Source: Valencia hispanica (Eukaryota > Chordata > Actinopteri > Cyprinodontiformes > Valenciidae). Taken from it: DNA of 64,000 nt. Location: assembly GCA_963556495.2 (NCBI GenBank), contig OY747715.1, positions 69,501 to 133,500 of the forward strand. The letters run 5' to 3'. Position 1 is the first letter of the stretch, and every line of letters starts with the position of its first letter. The notes under the pieces are model-generated. The model saw only the letters and a list, made by a program, of their open reading frames with translations, was not told the origin of the DNA and searched no databases. This document shows, in pieces, positions 22,886-36,100 of this stretch. The position numbers and the translations under genes are program-made.

Positions 22886-22976
22886 GGAGTTGCAGTCGAT
22901 CGCCCCAGAACTGGATCCACACAACTTTGCAGCCCAGCTGCTGTGGGAGTCTCAAATGTTTGACATATTCCTTTAA
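22886..22976 (+). other. Candidate small exon, function unknown
   Basis: A strong pyrimidine tract and CTGCAG acceptor end at 22885. The following frame ELQSIAPELDPHNFAAQLLW ESQMFDIFL then stops at 22974-22976. The composition looks protein-like, but I do not recognise the protein and find no convincing partner exon. It could be a gene remnant or chance. Confidence 0.25.
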
Positions 22977-23801
22977 TAATATAATCAGGACCTGAAACTG
23001 GACTCTGCTGGATCCTGAACCATAACGAGACGATTCTGGCCTGGTTCTGTGCTGAACTCTAGATCCGATTTAAGGTAAATATTGAATCGGTCAACAGATC
23101 TGATGGGTAGAATCATTAATGTTTAACTCTGTTTTATCTTAATTAAACAGTAAACTAAGGGGTATAAGGTTTAAGTTTCATAACTTTGTTCAATTGAGCT
23201 GCAGAAACCAAAACCAAAAAAACTGAAACTATAAAAACTCTGAAAAAATTAAAGAAAACTGATGTAAAGTCATGTGACTGATGATTTTTATAACCCATAC
23301 CAGATCATGTGACATAAATTTTTTTTTTTACTTAAAGCGAGACTAACAATGTAGAGCAGCCTTTGGAGTGAATCCATGGAACAAACAGTAAATATGAACA
23401 AAGATGGTTGGACTGCGCAACAACAAATTAATTACACAGGTGACCTTGCAGATAATGAAAATTAGATAATTATGGCCTCCAAGATAAATTATTGGTAGAA
23501 ATCTAGTATATGGATACATCATGGATACTAATGGAGGGTCAATAGGTGTCAGGTTTTATAACCTTTGGTTTCTTCCTCCTTTTCAAACCGAATATGATCA
23601 TATTTCTTTCACGTTGGACTATATGTTTATATATTTTTCAGTTTAAAGATGTTTTTAGGTCAAAACTAATTCGTTCATTCATTCATAAATGAGTCATCTA
23701 ACATCTCAGTGACTCCCATCACTGACTATTGGCTCTTTGCTCAGTCAGACCTCAGTAATATTGACACAATCAGAAGTTTTTTTCTTCTTTTTACTCCACA
23801 G

Positions 23802-24159
23802 AAACAAACAGCCGAAACAAACAATGAGCGTCCCGTTGGAGGGAAAAAGAGGAGGAAGAAAGGACGTGTCCCTCAATGGACATGGCTCCCACCTGCCGCC
23901 TCAACACAGCTCTAACTCCCAGATACTTCCAACATGTTCTCCACTTCCTGCAGATAAGAGCTTTGAGGTCACCTGTAGAAGTGAGACTGAGGTAGAGTAC
24001 CTCGACATCTTCACCAGGAATGAAGAGGAAGAGGATGATGGAAATATCAGTGAATGGTCAGAGGAGGATCTGTCTCTCCACTTCTCTCCCTCTGTTATCC
24101 TCCAATCAGACAGTGAAGAGTCTGAGAGTGGGTTAGAGTGTGGGAACGGAGAAACACAG
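23802..24159 (+). CDS. prob1: prob1-like first coding exon (CDS from 23824)
   Basis: The acceptor ttactccacag ends at 23801 after a T-rich tract. ATG 23824 opens 112 codons ending GNGETQ at donor gtgagt (phase 0). The open frame continues upstream only through the pyrimidine tract, so I place the start at 23824. A non-coding 5' exon must lie upstream. The exon encodes the acidic [17 protein letters not shown] segment. Confidence 0.8.
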
Positions 24160-27100
24160 GTGAGTTATTTACCTTCCCAGACTGACCTGACTGCTTGAGC
24201 AAGAAAGGAAGCTGAATTACTGAAAATGTTGATTCTTTCATTCTGTCTGCAGATGATGCTTGTCCCAGAAATGATTCAAACAAAAATCTGCTTAAAAGAA
24301 CTGAATAACAAATGGGTCAATATGTCAAATTCATTTATATACTGTAGCACATTTGCAACAGCTATCGCCGACCAAAGTGTTTCACATGGTAGGAAAAACA
24401 GATTAAAAACAACAATAAACCAAAAACAACAGAAAACCCCAAAATATAGAGTACAAAACCATAAGGGTTTCTGCTGTTCTTGTCATTATCCATCAATCAC
24501 AGAGGAAATATTGTAAAATAAGTTATTAATGACCAAATATGTACAGGGACTAGTTCAGTGACATGCTTTTAGAAAAGTCTTCCTCATGTTGTATCCATCC
24601 ATCCATCCATCGCTCAGGAGTAAGGAGTTTGTCTTGTAACCGGTGGGTTGCCAGTTCAAGCCTGCGCTCATCCGTTGCTACAGTACTCCGCTTGATATAT
24701 ATGTGTAAGAAATCTTTATTAGAAATTACTGTTTTTCTTTCCGATGCGCCCGGGACACAGACAGAAAATAAACGGAAAGAAAGAAAGTAGAGGAAGAGAG
24801 GGGAACTATGGGATCAGAACAGTATCACCTTGAAATGAAACTGAAAATAAAAATTGGCATTGAAAAATATTATTGTAACTGAAAATATTAATTTTGAATC
24901 TGAAATAAATCTAGTGAAAATTTTTGTATTGAAAGTGGGAAAAAAATTCAAAGTGAATTTTTTTTCTATGAAACTCATGTATAACTCCACACAGAAAGGC
25001 CCTTTCGCCAACCTCACCCAGGGTGTGGGTGCCGATGATGAAGGGGAACAAACACACCCTCAGCACCCACAGCGTCCCCGGACCTTCTAGCTGTGAGGTG
25101 AGCTGCTCTAACAGCTGCGCCACCGTGCCCCCTATAAACAACTTTAAGCAGGTACCCACCCTGTTGCAGGACTCTAGACTGTTAGTTAAAGTTGAAGTTT
25201 CTCCACACAGAACGGCTTGGGTTTGCAAAGGGAATACTTTTTATTGTTTCACAAAGGGCTAGTAGCCTATATAGCCAACATTGTTCTTTGTGCTACGATG
25301 TGGATTTTAATGATTCTTGGAAGCCAACAGCCTATGATGGTTTTCAGTGGCGTTTGTAAAACAAAACACATAAGCTTTGGCTTTCAAGTTTTATCATTTG
25401 AATCAAGATAACATTTTCAACTCCTGTTCATACACTGCAGTGCATGTTGTAATGAAATGGGAAACGGATGAATAATTATAAATGAATAATTAATAATAGT
25501 TGTCCGCAGCAATCTTTAAACCACACTCAAGTTTATGGTTATCGTCCCCAATAAAACAAACTGACGCTCTTGTATATGAATACAATAACAGCATCACTGA
25601 AAAGCTCATGGTACCGATTAATCAAGATCTAGTAATGATAACCTCAGCATAAGAATGTAACTGTAAACACGGGAATCCCCACACCTGTGTGTGTGTATGT
25701 ATGATCATGCTGGTGCATATTAGGTTTCTCCATATGAGTGTTCAATAGCTGGTGTGAGGAGCCACCAATGCGCATTCAAGGAATCATCGCAGACACGAAG
25801 CCATAGTAACCCAAAGGACCCCCAGAGCACAGGAGCCCCAGGCAGACCACCCCAGACCAGTTCCCACAGCCGAGATCCCAACGGCTCCCCCGCCCCATGT
25901 CAATAGCCCCAGCAGATGGACGGCATCTCCAGGCCGAGACCAGCCAGCACCCGGACACTGAGCTTAACCAGCTCTCGAATCTCACTCCCGCACACCGCAG
26001 AGCACCAAGACCAAGCATCCAAGCAAGGTCAACCAAACCCACCAATGAACTGACCAAGCATGAAACATACAGAACAAGAGACCAAGTGGAGACAGTAGAC
26101 AAGGATAGTGGAGACAACAAGGATAGAACCCCCTAGCTGTCCTCCGGTAGAGCCCACGCAGCCGGGACCTCAGGCCGGCTGGGTGACTGTACGTAGGAAG
26201 CATAGTTCTAGGACCCAGCCCCCGGGCCACCACCAACCGGTCCACGTTTCTAACAGATTTTCCCCGCTCGGCGACACACCCGCTGAGAAGCCGACCCTGG
26301 TAATTGGCAGCTCCATAGTCAGAAACGTGGCATTAGAGACACCATTGACCACAGTCAAATGCTTGCCAGGGGCCAGAACGGGCGACATCAAATCCTACCT
26401 GAAACTGCTGGCTAAAGATAAGCGTAAATACAGTGAGCTTGTTATTCATGCTGGCGGTAATGACACCCGGTTACGCCAATCGGAGGTCACAAAAATTAGT
26501 GTTGCTTCGGTGTGTAAGTTTGCTAAAACAGTGTCAGACTCTGTAATCTTTTCTGGTCCCCTGCCTGATCGGACCAGTGACGACATGTTTAGCCGCATGC
26601 TGTCATACCATCAATGGTTGTCTGGGTGGTGTCCTGCAAACGATGTGGGCTACATTGATAACTGGCGAACTTTTTGGGGAAAACCTGGTCTGATCCAGAT
26701 CCATCCCACTTTGGATGGAGCAGCTCTTCTTTCTAGGAATATGGCCGAATTTATTAGTCCTCCAAAACACTGACAACACAGGGTCCAGACCAGGAAGCAG
26801 AGTCGTAGTTTAACCCACCTCTCTGCTGCTTCTGTACTGTTACCCACCCATTACCCTATAGAAACAGTGTCTTGCCCACGGCCAAAATTAAATGGATTAA
26901 AAGTTAAGCCAAAAAAAGCAAATTATAGAAATCTCATAAAGATAAATACAATTTTGACTGAACATAAAAATAAATCTATTAAATGTGGTTTATTAAACAT
27001 AAGATCTCTCTCCTCAAAGACTTTGTTAGTAAATGACTTGATTTGTGATAATCAAATGAATATGTTTTGTCTCACAGAAACCTGGCTGCAGCAGGAGGAT

Positions 27101-30100
27101 TATGTCAGTTTAAATGAGTCAACTCCTTCCAGTCATTTAAATTTTCACATTCCTAGAAGTACTGGGAGAGGAGGAGGAGTTGCAACCATTTTTCGTTCTG
27201 ATTTACCAGACCAATTGATAGGTAGGCACATCCATAGTTTCTGTCCTGAGGGGTGTAATGAACAATATAGACCCTCAAATGCCCAGTCAATGTCATTTGT
27301 ACAACTTGTTGTTCATCATTTTGTTTAAGATAAATGTAAGAAATAATACAGTTAATTATGTCCCACTAAGCTTTGGTATTATCGTGTAATAAGACTTTAT
27401 TTTGTTTCCGTCCCCAGAAATGGCGGGTGTCCGAGTGGGACATTCAGTGCATCAAGTTTTTTCCTTAGACATTACTTTTGTTTTCTTTCTTAAAAGTCTG
27501 AATTTTGAGGCATAACATTTTTTTGGGTGCTTTTACTACAAAACACTACTATTATACCTGAAAGTATAATTCCCTTAATCCACTACGACTCAAGGGAAAC
27601 ATTTACTAACGTTCGCAACCACTTCTGTCAAAGGAGTTACGAGTGTTAAACTATTATTCTAAAGGAAACTGAGATATAATTTTCCAATGTAATTCTATCA
27701 GGAGTAAAACGATAAAAAAATATTTTGTGGGCTTAAGTCTCATATAAGTTGCAAAATCCTAAATGGGCAATACATCGGGAGAAAACAGGGGTGAGGATTT
27801 CGGTCCAAAAATCATAACGTTCGAACATTTTTATTCTGAAGCTGACGTTCCATCTCCTGATGGCTCGAGAGCTTTCATCTTCCAAACAAGATCGTCGAGT
27901 CACTGTCGTTCTGTGTGGGAGGAAGATTGACAGGATCTTACTGATTTCAACAATGTGGGTAAGTTTGTCGCTTCTGTCCAAAAGTTTACGAACATTAATA
28001 TGTTACGAGCGTGGTAAACTTTATCAAAGTAAACATTAATTACGATTATTGAAGTGATTACGTATAGATGAGCATGAAAATCAGATGAATGTTTGTGTGT
28101 TCGTGTCAATAGCAGTACCGTGTTCATCACGACAGATCGCACTTTAATAGTGGCTGGATATAGTTTGACCGATTCTGAACGAATGTTCGTAAATTAGGCA
28201 GAAAAAATCAATCTGTCCTAGTTCGAACGTTGCCTCCCGAGTTATTTTGCCTCACTGACTGTTAGTTTAAGTCAACATGACAGTGCACATTTTGCTAACA
28301 TTACCAAGGCAGGTTACTATCGGGTTGATCTGCTAAATTCTGCTGATTTAGACGGTTGGAAATCAATAACGTTCTTGTGATGTTGTTTTACTGTCCAATG
28401 TTCAGCACACAAAATAAAGCTATTTAAACATGCTTTTGGTTAAAATTAAGCTTCTAACCAGTGTAGCCTACCTTCATCATGTCCAAATTATATTGGCCCC
28501 AAGCGTTGCGCGAGTTTACTCCACGGAGCAGGACTCCGGTTCGTTTGTAGCAGAGGCCCCTGGGCACAAAATGTTTCAAGTGCCCCCTCGCCGCCCAAAA
28601 AATAAATTCATTTAAATAGGATTTTCACCACAGTCTTGTATTTCTCGAATCCAATTCAGCAGAGCCTATCATTAAATCCCCATTTTGTCTTCTGGGTACA
28701 AAACTGACTTTGGTAGAAGGAAAGCAACTTGGAGGATAAAAAGGCTAATGCCAAAAAGTCCACAGATATATGGTACTATAGTAGCTGGCTTAGTTGCCTC
28801 TGCAAGTCCGCAAAAAAAACGGCTCTTCATGACGTGATGCTTGGCCATGAAGACAAGGATGTGGAGTCTGTTTTAGGATATGTGAAGCAAACTTGCAAAC
28901 ACATGTCCTCAGCCAATAGAAGGATGTTTAATGCCAGTCTTGTTGCTCTCCTTGGATCTGCCAGTAAGCAAGTCAGAGATGCCTCTAGCAGAAAGTTAGG
29001 AATACCACAGAAGATAATTCGGAAATATGACCGCTTGAGAAAAGCAGGGCATGATCCATAACAACGTAAAAAAAAGGTGTGATGCAGTAAATGATGCAGT
29101 CAGGCTTTCTGTACAAGATTTTTTTAGAAGACCCGACGTTTCGACCACACTGCCTCACAAGAAAACAGTCCGCAAACGAACTGGCTTACAGAAGCAAATC
29201 CTGTGGAAAAGTATGAAGTCCACATACTCTGCCTGGCAAAAGGAGAACCCCAACATGAAGTTGTGCTTCAGAAAGTTCTGCACTCTCCGACCAAGCCACA
29301 TTTTGCCCTATGTGAAGGCCCATTTGAATCAATGTCTCTGTGAATATTGTGAGAATATGGACTTGAAGATAAAGGTGATAAACCAGGTTGTCCAAGCGAT
29401 AAATCTGGACTGCAAAATCAAAGATCGATACCATGGAAGTGACATCACTGTCTGCCCAACTTCAGATGATGCTAGAAAGATACTGTGCATCGACCGAAAA
29501 TGTCAGAAATGCGGTGTTGATGCTATAGGAGCAAATCTGCAACCACTAAATGGAGCTGCATAAAATGAAGTCTCCTGGCAGGTCTGGGGAAATATCACAA
29601 TGCATTGCAATCTCAGGAAGGCCCTACTACCCAGGTCTGGCCAACTTAAAGAATTGATTCGGGAGATGAAAAGTGAGCTGAAGATCTTACCCAACCATCT
29701 TTTTCAAGCTAGATGGCAGCAACAGAAGTTCTGGGAAATAGTAAAGAACCCCCCTAAAGATTCAGTTGTCTGTATTATGGACTTTGCTGAAAATTACACA
29801 TGCCTTTTTCAGAACGAGGTACAGAGTGCCCATTGGGCTAAAGTCCAGGTTACAATTCACCCAATGGTCTGTTTCTACTCTTGTGGTGATCCAGAGCCTG
29901 TACGAGATTCTGTGATTATTGTGTTAAATGATGTCAGGCATGATTCCCATGCTGTTGCAGTATTCGTTAATACTGTCACTGGTCACCTGAAAGAAGTTCC
30001 CCAACTGGCATTTTTCAGGATGATTCAGTTCACGGATGGATGTAGTGGCCAGTACAAATCTAAAACTCCCTTTGTTGACATTTCCTTTGGTCATCAAGAT

Positions 30101-33100
30101 CTACATTTGGCTGTGGAGAGACATTTTTTTGGTTCTCGACATGGCAAGTCTCCATGTGATGGGGAAGGAGGTGTAGTGAAATCTGCAGCAGCTCGTACTG
30201 TCAAGGCTAGTGATGAAATCATCAATTCTCCAGAATCTTTCTTTAGATTTTGTGAGAAAGAACTAACTAACCCTGCTGTTCTGGAGTCTGGTCTGTGCAA
30301 TCATTCCAGGCGAAGTTTTTACTTTGTGCCCTTGGAGCAAGTTGTTCGTGAGTGTCAAGACCGTATTGGTGTTGGGACTGTTCAAGGGACAAGAAAAATT
30401 CATGCTGCCCATGGTCGTGAGCCGTACAGGGTCCAGACTTGCAGGTTGTCCTGCTTCTGCAGTGCATGTGAAGATGGCATAGGAGAATGTGCCAACAACA
30501 CATACACAGGGCCCTGGGCTGAGAGGGTTATCAAGCTGAATAAACAGCCGGATGCATCCCTGGACATTTCCGGTGTATCAGGTGAGGTGAAAGCCATGTC
30601 AGCTTCTCTTGAAATATGGTACCACACTGTATATCAAAATCAAAGAGAAAGTAGATGATTGGGTTTAAAACTAATGAAAATTTTAATTTGATGCATTTTA
30701 ATTGCAATTTATGCTATATTTATGTTATTTTAACATGCATTTCTTTGAAATCCAGCATTGTGTCCAAGCCTAGACTCTGATATAGCTGATCTTGCAGAAA
30801 TGGGTGATCTAGTGAATGATCTCAAAGACTTAGAAAGTGGTCATGAGGTGAGTACAGATACTAAATGCTCAAAAACATTTTAATATGATTTTTCAGTTGC
30901 TAAAATTTTTTATATTTATCTGTATTCAATCACGCTGAGACTCATGCTATTAATATTGTACAGTTGCTAATCAAAAGAACAGTTAGGCTTTCACATCAGT
31001 GATCACATTTTGGAAACATTGGTATGGGTGCCTTTTAAGACTCATTAATAAGAGTATTTTTGTATGTGTTCACATCTGTTTTTCTACGATGTTATGTCTT
31101 GCTATTGGGTCTAGAGCCTGTAATAAAGTTATATACATCACTTTAAGGATCAACATGCCACAACAAACATACATGAGACTGACCCTGGTGCTGTTGCTGG
31201 CTGTTCACAAACACAGCTGAAAAGTGAATCTCAGGTAATTGTCCATATTGTAGCTTCATCTGGAATCCCATGAAATGCTAAAAAATTCACTTGAAAAATG
31301 TAAGCAGAGATTTCTCTGTCTTTATTTTACATTTCCTGATATCATTTTTCAGAAGTCCAGTCCTACAGCCAGAGGTACACACAACCGACCCACATGTGGA
31401 GAGAAGGCAGGCATACAGCAGCGAGGCACAAAGCAGCAGTACAGCTGTAGTGAAATTACAACCCCTTATGTTTACGGTTTCTCATATAATTGCAAAAACT
31501 TTATTTTTTCTGTTATCCTGCTCTGTGTCATTCAGGTTCAGTCTTCAAGAAGGACGACTATTACGCTGTGTTTTATGACCGTGCCTATTGCATAGGAAGG
31601 GTAGTAGATCACTGTCTCTGTGAAGGTCTTGACGTCCCTCATGTGAAGTTCCTACACAAAGACCCAGCATGCAACTCCTTCTCATGGCCGAGGAGAGATG
31701 ACATTGAATGTGTTCATCCTATGTGGATCTTTTATGGACCTGTTACCATTACAGGACATAACCCATTCAAAGTTGCTGACTTGTTTGAAGTCGTTTCAGT
31801 ATTCCAGGACAGCAGCACACGATCACAGTAGGTTAAACCGACTGCCATGATTGTCACCAGGCAGATGTCAGGTTCACCCAATTGCTGCTTAGCTGACAAA
31901 ATCTGCCTCAAATGCCTGCCATTTACTTCTCGTCAATTGTCATTTACTTTTAACACATATTGAAGGTTACTTTGCTGAAAGACATATGTTCTCTATTCAG
32001 CAGAATTACTAATTTTATCACACGTTTCATTTATGATCTTAAAATTTGATATCAAATTTCATGCTGATTGTCATTATTTACTGTGTTATGAACATGTTCT
32101 GAATATGCAAGTTTTCATGAAATTGTATTATTTTTTGTTAAAGATGCAATTTTGAAGGATTGTTCCTTTTTATTCCGTCCACGTTACGCACGTTATAACT
32201 GTGCACACTTGAGTTCCCTTGGCTTTTGCACTGAGCAAATTAATAAAAAACTGGTACTTGTTAGTATGTTGCTGGCTCTCACTTTATTATCATACTAAAG
32301 CAAATATTCACCATCAAGTTTATAGGACAGAAAAAAATATATGGCCACCCTGCATGTATGGAAGTCCTATTACCAGTTTTGTGAACGATATACAACTTAT
32401 GACTTATTACTGTACCAAATTAGGAACAAATTTAGACATGAAATGGAATACAACCAGAATTTTATTGAACTGAATTAGCTTAAGTACTCTTTCTGCTAGA
32501 ATTCTGATAGTTTTTCCGTCCATGTTACATACGTTATATTTGCCATCAACTCAACTTTGATCAAAATTTAGTAGTTTACCATTGACAGATTTATCCTGGC
32601 TTTCATGAAACTACACTCCTGGCTCTTTAAAGATGTTAAGTTGAGCAGAAGGACTTTCTCCATGAAGATTGATTTTGCAGGTTATTGTCCTTGCAATTAG
32701 GCCTATACTTTGGAATGGCCCAGCTACAGTTCTTTTGAACATCTAACCCTTAATTTTCCTCTTTCAAGTTGCAAAACATTAAGACCATTTTTGTTTGTGG
32801 TTTTGTATCGTCCACCAGGCCCTTACTCTCAATTCTTGGATCATATCTCAAATTTTTTATCTGATTTTGTATTAAATACTGATAGGGTTATTATATTGGG
32901 GGACTTCAATATTCATGTGGATACTGAAAGTGACAGCCTAAATGCAGCCTTTAATGCTATTTTAGACTCAATTGGCTTTACTCAAAAAGTACAGGGATGG
33001 ACCCACTCGGGCAAACACACTTTGGACCTTGTACTGACATACGGTATTGAGTGTGAGGAAATAACAGTCCACCCACATAACCCGGTCCTGTCTGACCACT

Positions 33101-36100
33101 TCTTGATAACTTTTGAATTTACTTTAACTGACCATCTTAAATCTGAAAGAAAATGTCATTATAGTAGAGCTTTATCAGACAATGCTGTAACAATTTTTAA
33201 AGAATCTGTTCCATTCTTACTTTCCTCAGTGTCTCAGAGTAACACAGTGGATGGCAGCAATTCTATCTCTAACCCTTCCGAAATCCACAGCGTTACATCC
33301 TTGTTGTAACTATTAATAATAAAAAGTTGTCTGGTTTTCTGAGCATCAATAATTATAATCAATAATTTAATATAATTATTGATAACGTTCGAGTTTAACC
33401 TGTTTAGTAAACATATAGGGGCACTAATCTCATAAATGAGATAAATTTAATTAACCAGACAGTCACTCTCTGAAAAGACGTAGAGTTCGTCCGCGGGGTT
33501 AAAACAAACTTCACAGCACACACTGAAATAGCACAGGAAACTTCTCGTTACTTAAGGGAATTTATTAATGAAATAGGTCAACTTTACAGATTACATTTCA
33601 TTCATATTTTCCATCTATTCTAACGCATGCAAAAATATAGAACAAAGTTAACGTCGGGGGAAGGGGGCGTGTGTGTGGGAGACAGCGAGCAAATGACGGG
33701 GGGGGAGGGTTCAGCTCACCCCCTCAATGCGATAAATAACTCAAGCCTTATCAATTGGCGCGATCGGTTCACATAGGAAGTCAAAGGAAGACCGCGTGGC
33801 GATTCAACAAAGGCTAGTTTCATTAGCAATGGTGGCTTGGACAAAGGAAACAGGGGCGACGGAGAAAGGAGATCTACTGAGTCCACGCGACCTGTGTAAA
33901 CAGACACGCGCCGACCGCAGCGGACAATGAACAAACAAGGAAATAATACAATATAATATACTGCTTCTGGTTGCAACCAAAGTCAAATAATAAAACACAA
34001 AAAGCATGCTCATTCAGGGTCAGTGTACAGCGACAGACGACCAAGAATAACAGTGGTTAACAAGTTGACAGACTTATTTTAACCAACAGAAAACGGATAT
34101 TAACCGTTAAGACCTTCTCCTCTACCCAGACCCAGAAGATATAAATAAGTTTAATCCTACTTGGTGGGGGCAGCTCTCCACAGTCCACGACGAAGAACGT
34201 AGAAAGTGTCCAGTTTAAAGGGAGCGGTTTGCGCAAAACTGTGGTCGGAAAGCGGACGTACGACTTTAGGTGCTGAGGGACTTAGGGCCGGTTTAAATAG
34301 AGCTCAGATGCCCAGCGGACTCCCTGGTTGCCCGTACAGGAGAGTCTGTTTGCTCGGCCGGTTTACTTCGAAGTTTAAAAAGGGAAGTTCTTCCTGGTCC
34401 AGCAGGTTTGAACGGAAAAGGGGAAAATGCTAGCATTGGATTAAAGCGTCTCCTTGCGGCACCGCTGGGGAACCAAAAGACGAAGATTTCAATCTTCGCG
34501 CTGCCCTTTATCAACTCTGTGATGTCTTCACTGGCCACAGACCAATGAGAATGGGTTGAGGGCAGCGCAACGGATGCTGGGAGATGCAGTTCGTTCAGTG
34601 AAAGGCCATAGACTCAACAGTCCTCATTGCGTTTGACATTAGATAGTGTGGCCCCCATGAAAAAGAAAGTGGCTAACCATAGGAGGCTGACTCCTTGGTT
34701 TAACACAGAGTTGCATACTTTAAAGCAGAATACTAATCAAATCAAACTTTATTTATAAAGCGCTTTTCAAACCACAACAAAGTTTCTCAAAGTGCTTTAC
34801 AGATTAAAATGACCCACAGATCAACAATATTTGATAAATAGCCAGCTAAAAGCTAAAAAGAAATTCAATCAAAACATGCAGAGTAATTAAACAGATTTAA
34901 TAAATAATAATCAGTTAAAAGCTATATTAAAAAGGTGAGTCTTGAGCCTGCTCTTAAAAACATGAACGTTCTCTGAGGTTCTCCAGCAGCCTGTTCCAGA
35001 GGTGGGGGCCATAATAACAGAAAGACGCCTCGCCACGCTTGTGTGTCCTGACTTTAGGGGTGACAAGGAGAAGGCTGCCAGAGGAGCGCAGAGACCGCGA
35101 AGGTTCATATGGTAAAAGCAATTCCAAAAGATAAGAAGGCCCAAGACCATTAAGACACTTACAAATTATTAAAAGAATCTTAAAATCGATTCTAAAACAT
35201 ACGGGGAGCCAATGCAGTGATTTTAAGACGGTTGTAATGTGCTCCCGCCTCCTGGTCTTAGTCAGGACACGTGCTGCTGAATTTTGTAAAAGCTGTAAAC
35301 CTGAGATATACTTTTTGGGAAGACCAGAAAGCAGGGCATTACAGTAATCAATCCTACTGGTGATAAAAGCATCAGTGTCTCCATGTTGACCTGAGAGAGA
35401 ATGGGGCGGACTCTGGCGATGTTCTTTAATGGATAAAAAGCTATTTTAGGACCCGGGCGGGGCCGACCGCATCCCCCAAGAGAGGAGCAAAGGAGTTTTT
35501 TTAGTTTTTCCCCCTCTCTCTGCCGTCCTGTGGGTATGGAGGCAGACTTCAATGTCTTCCTGTGTTTTCTATGTTCCCCTTCCTCTCTTGTATTTTCAAC
35601 TCACCCTCTCTCATGACATTTTGTTTCCTACCTCTCTTCTTCATCTTCCTTCTTTCTTCTCCTTAATTTTCCGTCTCCATGTCCATAACATCAGGAAATA
35701 AAAACCCCAACAATTCATAATAAAGATTTTTCACACATAAATCAAGTGGAGTACTAAAGCAAAAGCTGTACTGCTCCGCTTTTGAAAGTAAATCTGTTGG
35801 GCTTCTACTTGGTACCCAGACACCAATTCTGAGCTCCACACTGCCAAACAGGACACGTAAAAAAAAAAAAAAAAAAAAAAACTATTTTAGTAATATTTTT
35901 TATGTGAGGAATAAAAGTCAGTTCAGAGTCAAAAATCACGTCCAGGTTCTTCACTTGTAGAGAAGGATTAAAAGACAGTGATTGTAGTTTTGGTAAAAGT
36001 TTCTCTCTCTGAGCCTCAGGACCGATGACTAAAACTTCAGTTTTGTCCTGGTTGAGTTGGAGAAAGTTTTCTGCCATCCAAAATTTAATGTCTAAAATGC

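Larger units (their letters stand above)
22002..23801. promoter_or_regulatory. Shared upstream region of mat2b and prob1
   Basis: mat2b (minus) and the prob1-like gene (plus) diverge from here, with start codons 1.8 kb apart. The part next to mat2b is moderately GC-rich with several CpG and GC-box-like strings. I see no TATA box that I can defend. A short (AGC)n run lies at 22,324-22,342 and a (GA)n run at ~22,756-22,770. A 101-codon frame from 22,223 has no family features and may be chance. Confidence 0.4.
27236..32700 (+). mobile_element. Unclassified DNA transposon (~5.4 kb) inserted in L2
   Basis: The whole interval is absent from L2: the L2 endonuclease reads RSDLP on its left and [10 protein letters not shown] on its right. 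It carries one multi-exon gene with transposase features (28,732-31,831), long non-coding flanks, and recurrent end motifs (GTTACG...CGT and TTCCGTCC, separate entry). I cannot see matching terminal inverted repeats or a clear target duplication, so the ends are approximate (about 30 bp each side). I recognise the protein as a DDE-like transposase, but cannot assign its superfamily with confidence. Confidence 0.65.

Noticed and set aside
25776..26245. Frames on the minus strand opposite the L2 ORF1
   Set aside because: They are shadows of the plus-strand Pro-rich ORF1 coding sequence.
27236..32700. Terminal inverted repeats for the unclassified transposon
   Set aside because: Comparison of the approximate ends by eye gave no convincing match, so none is claimed.
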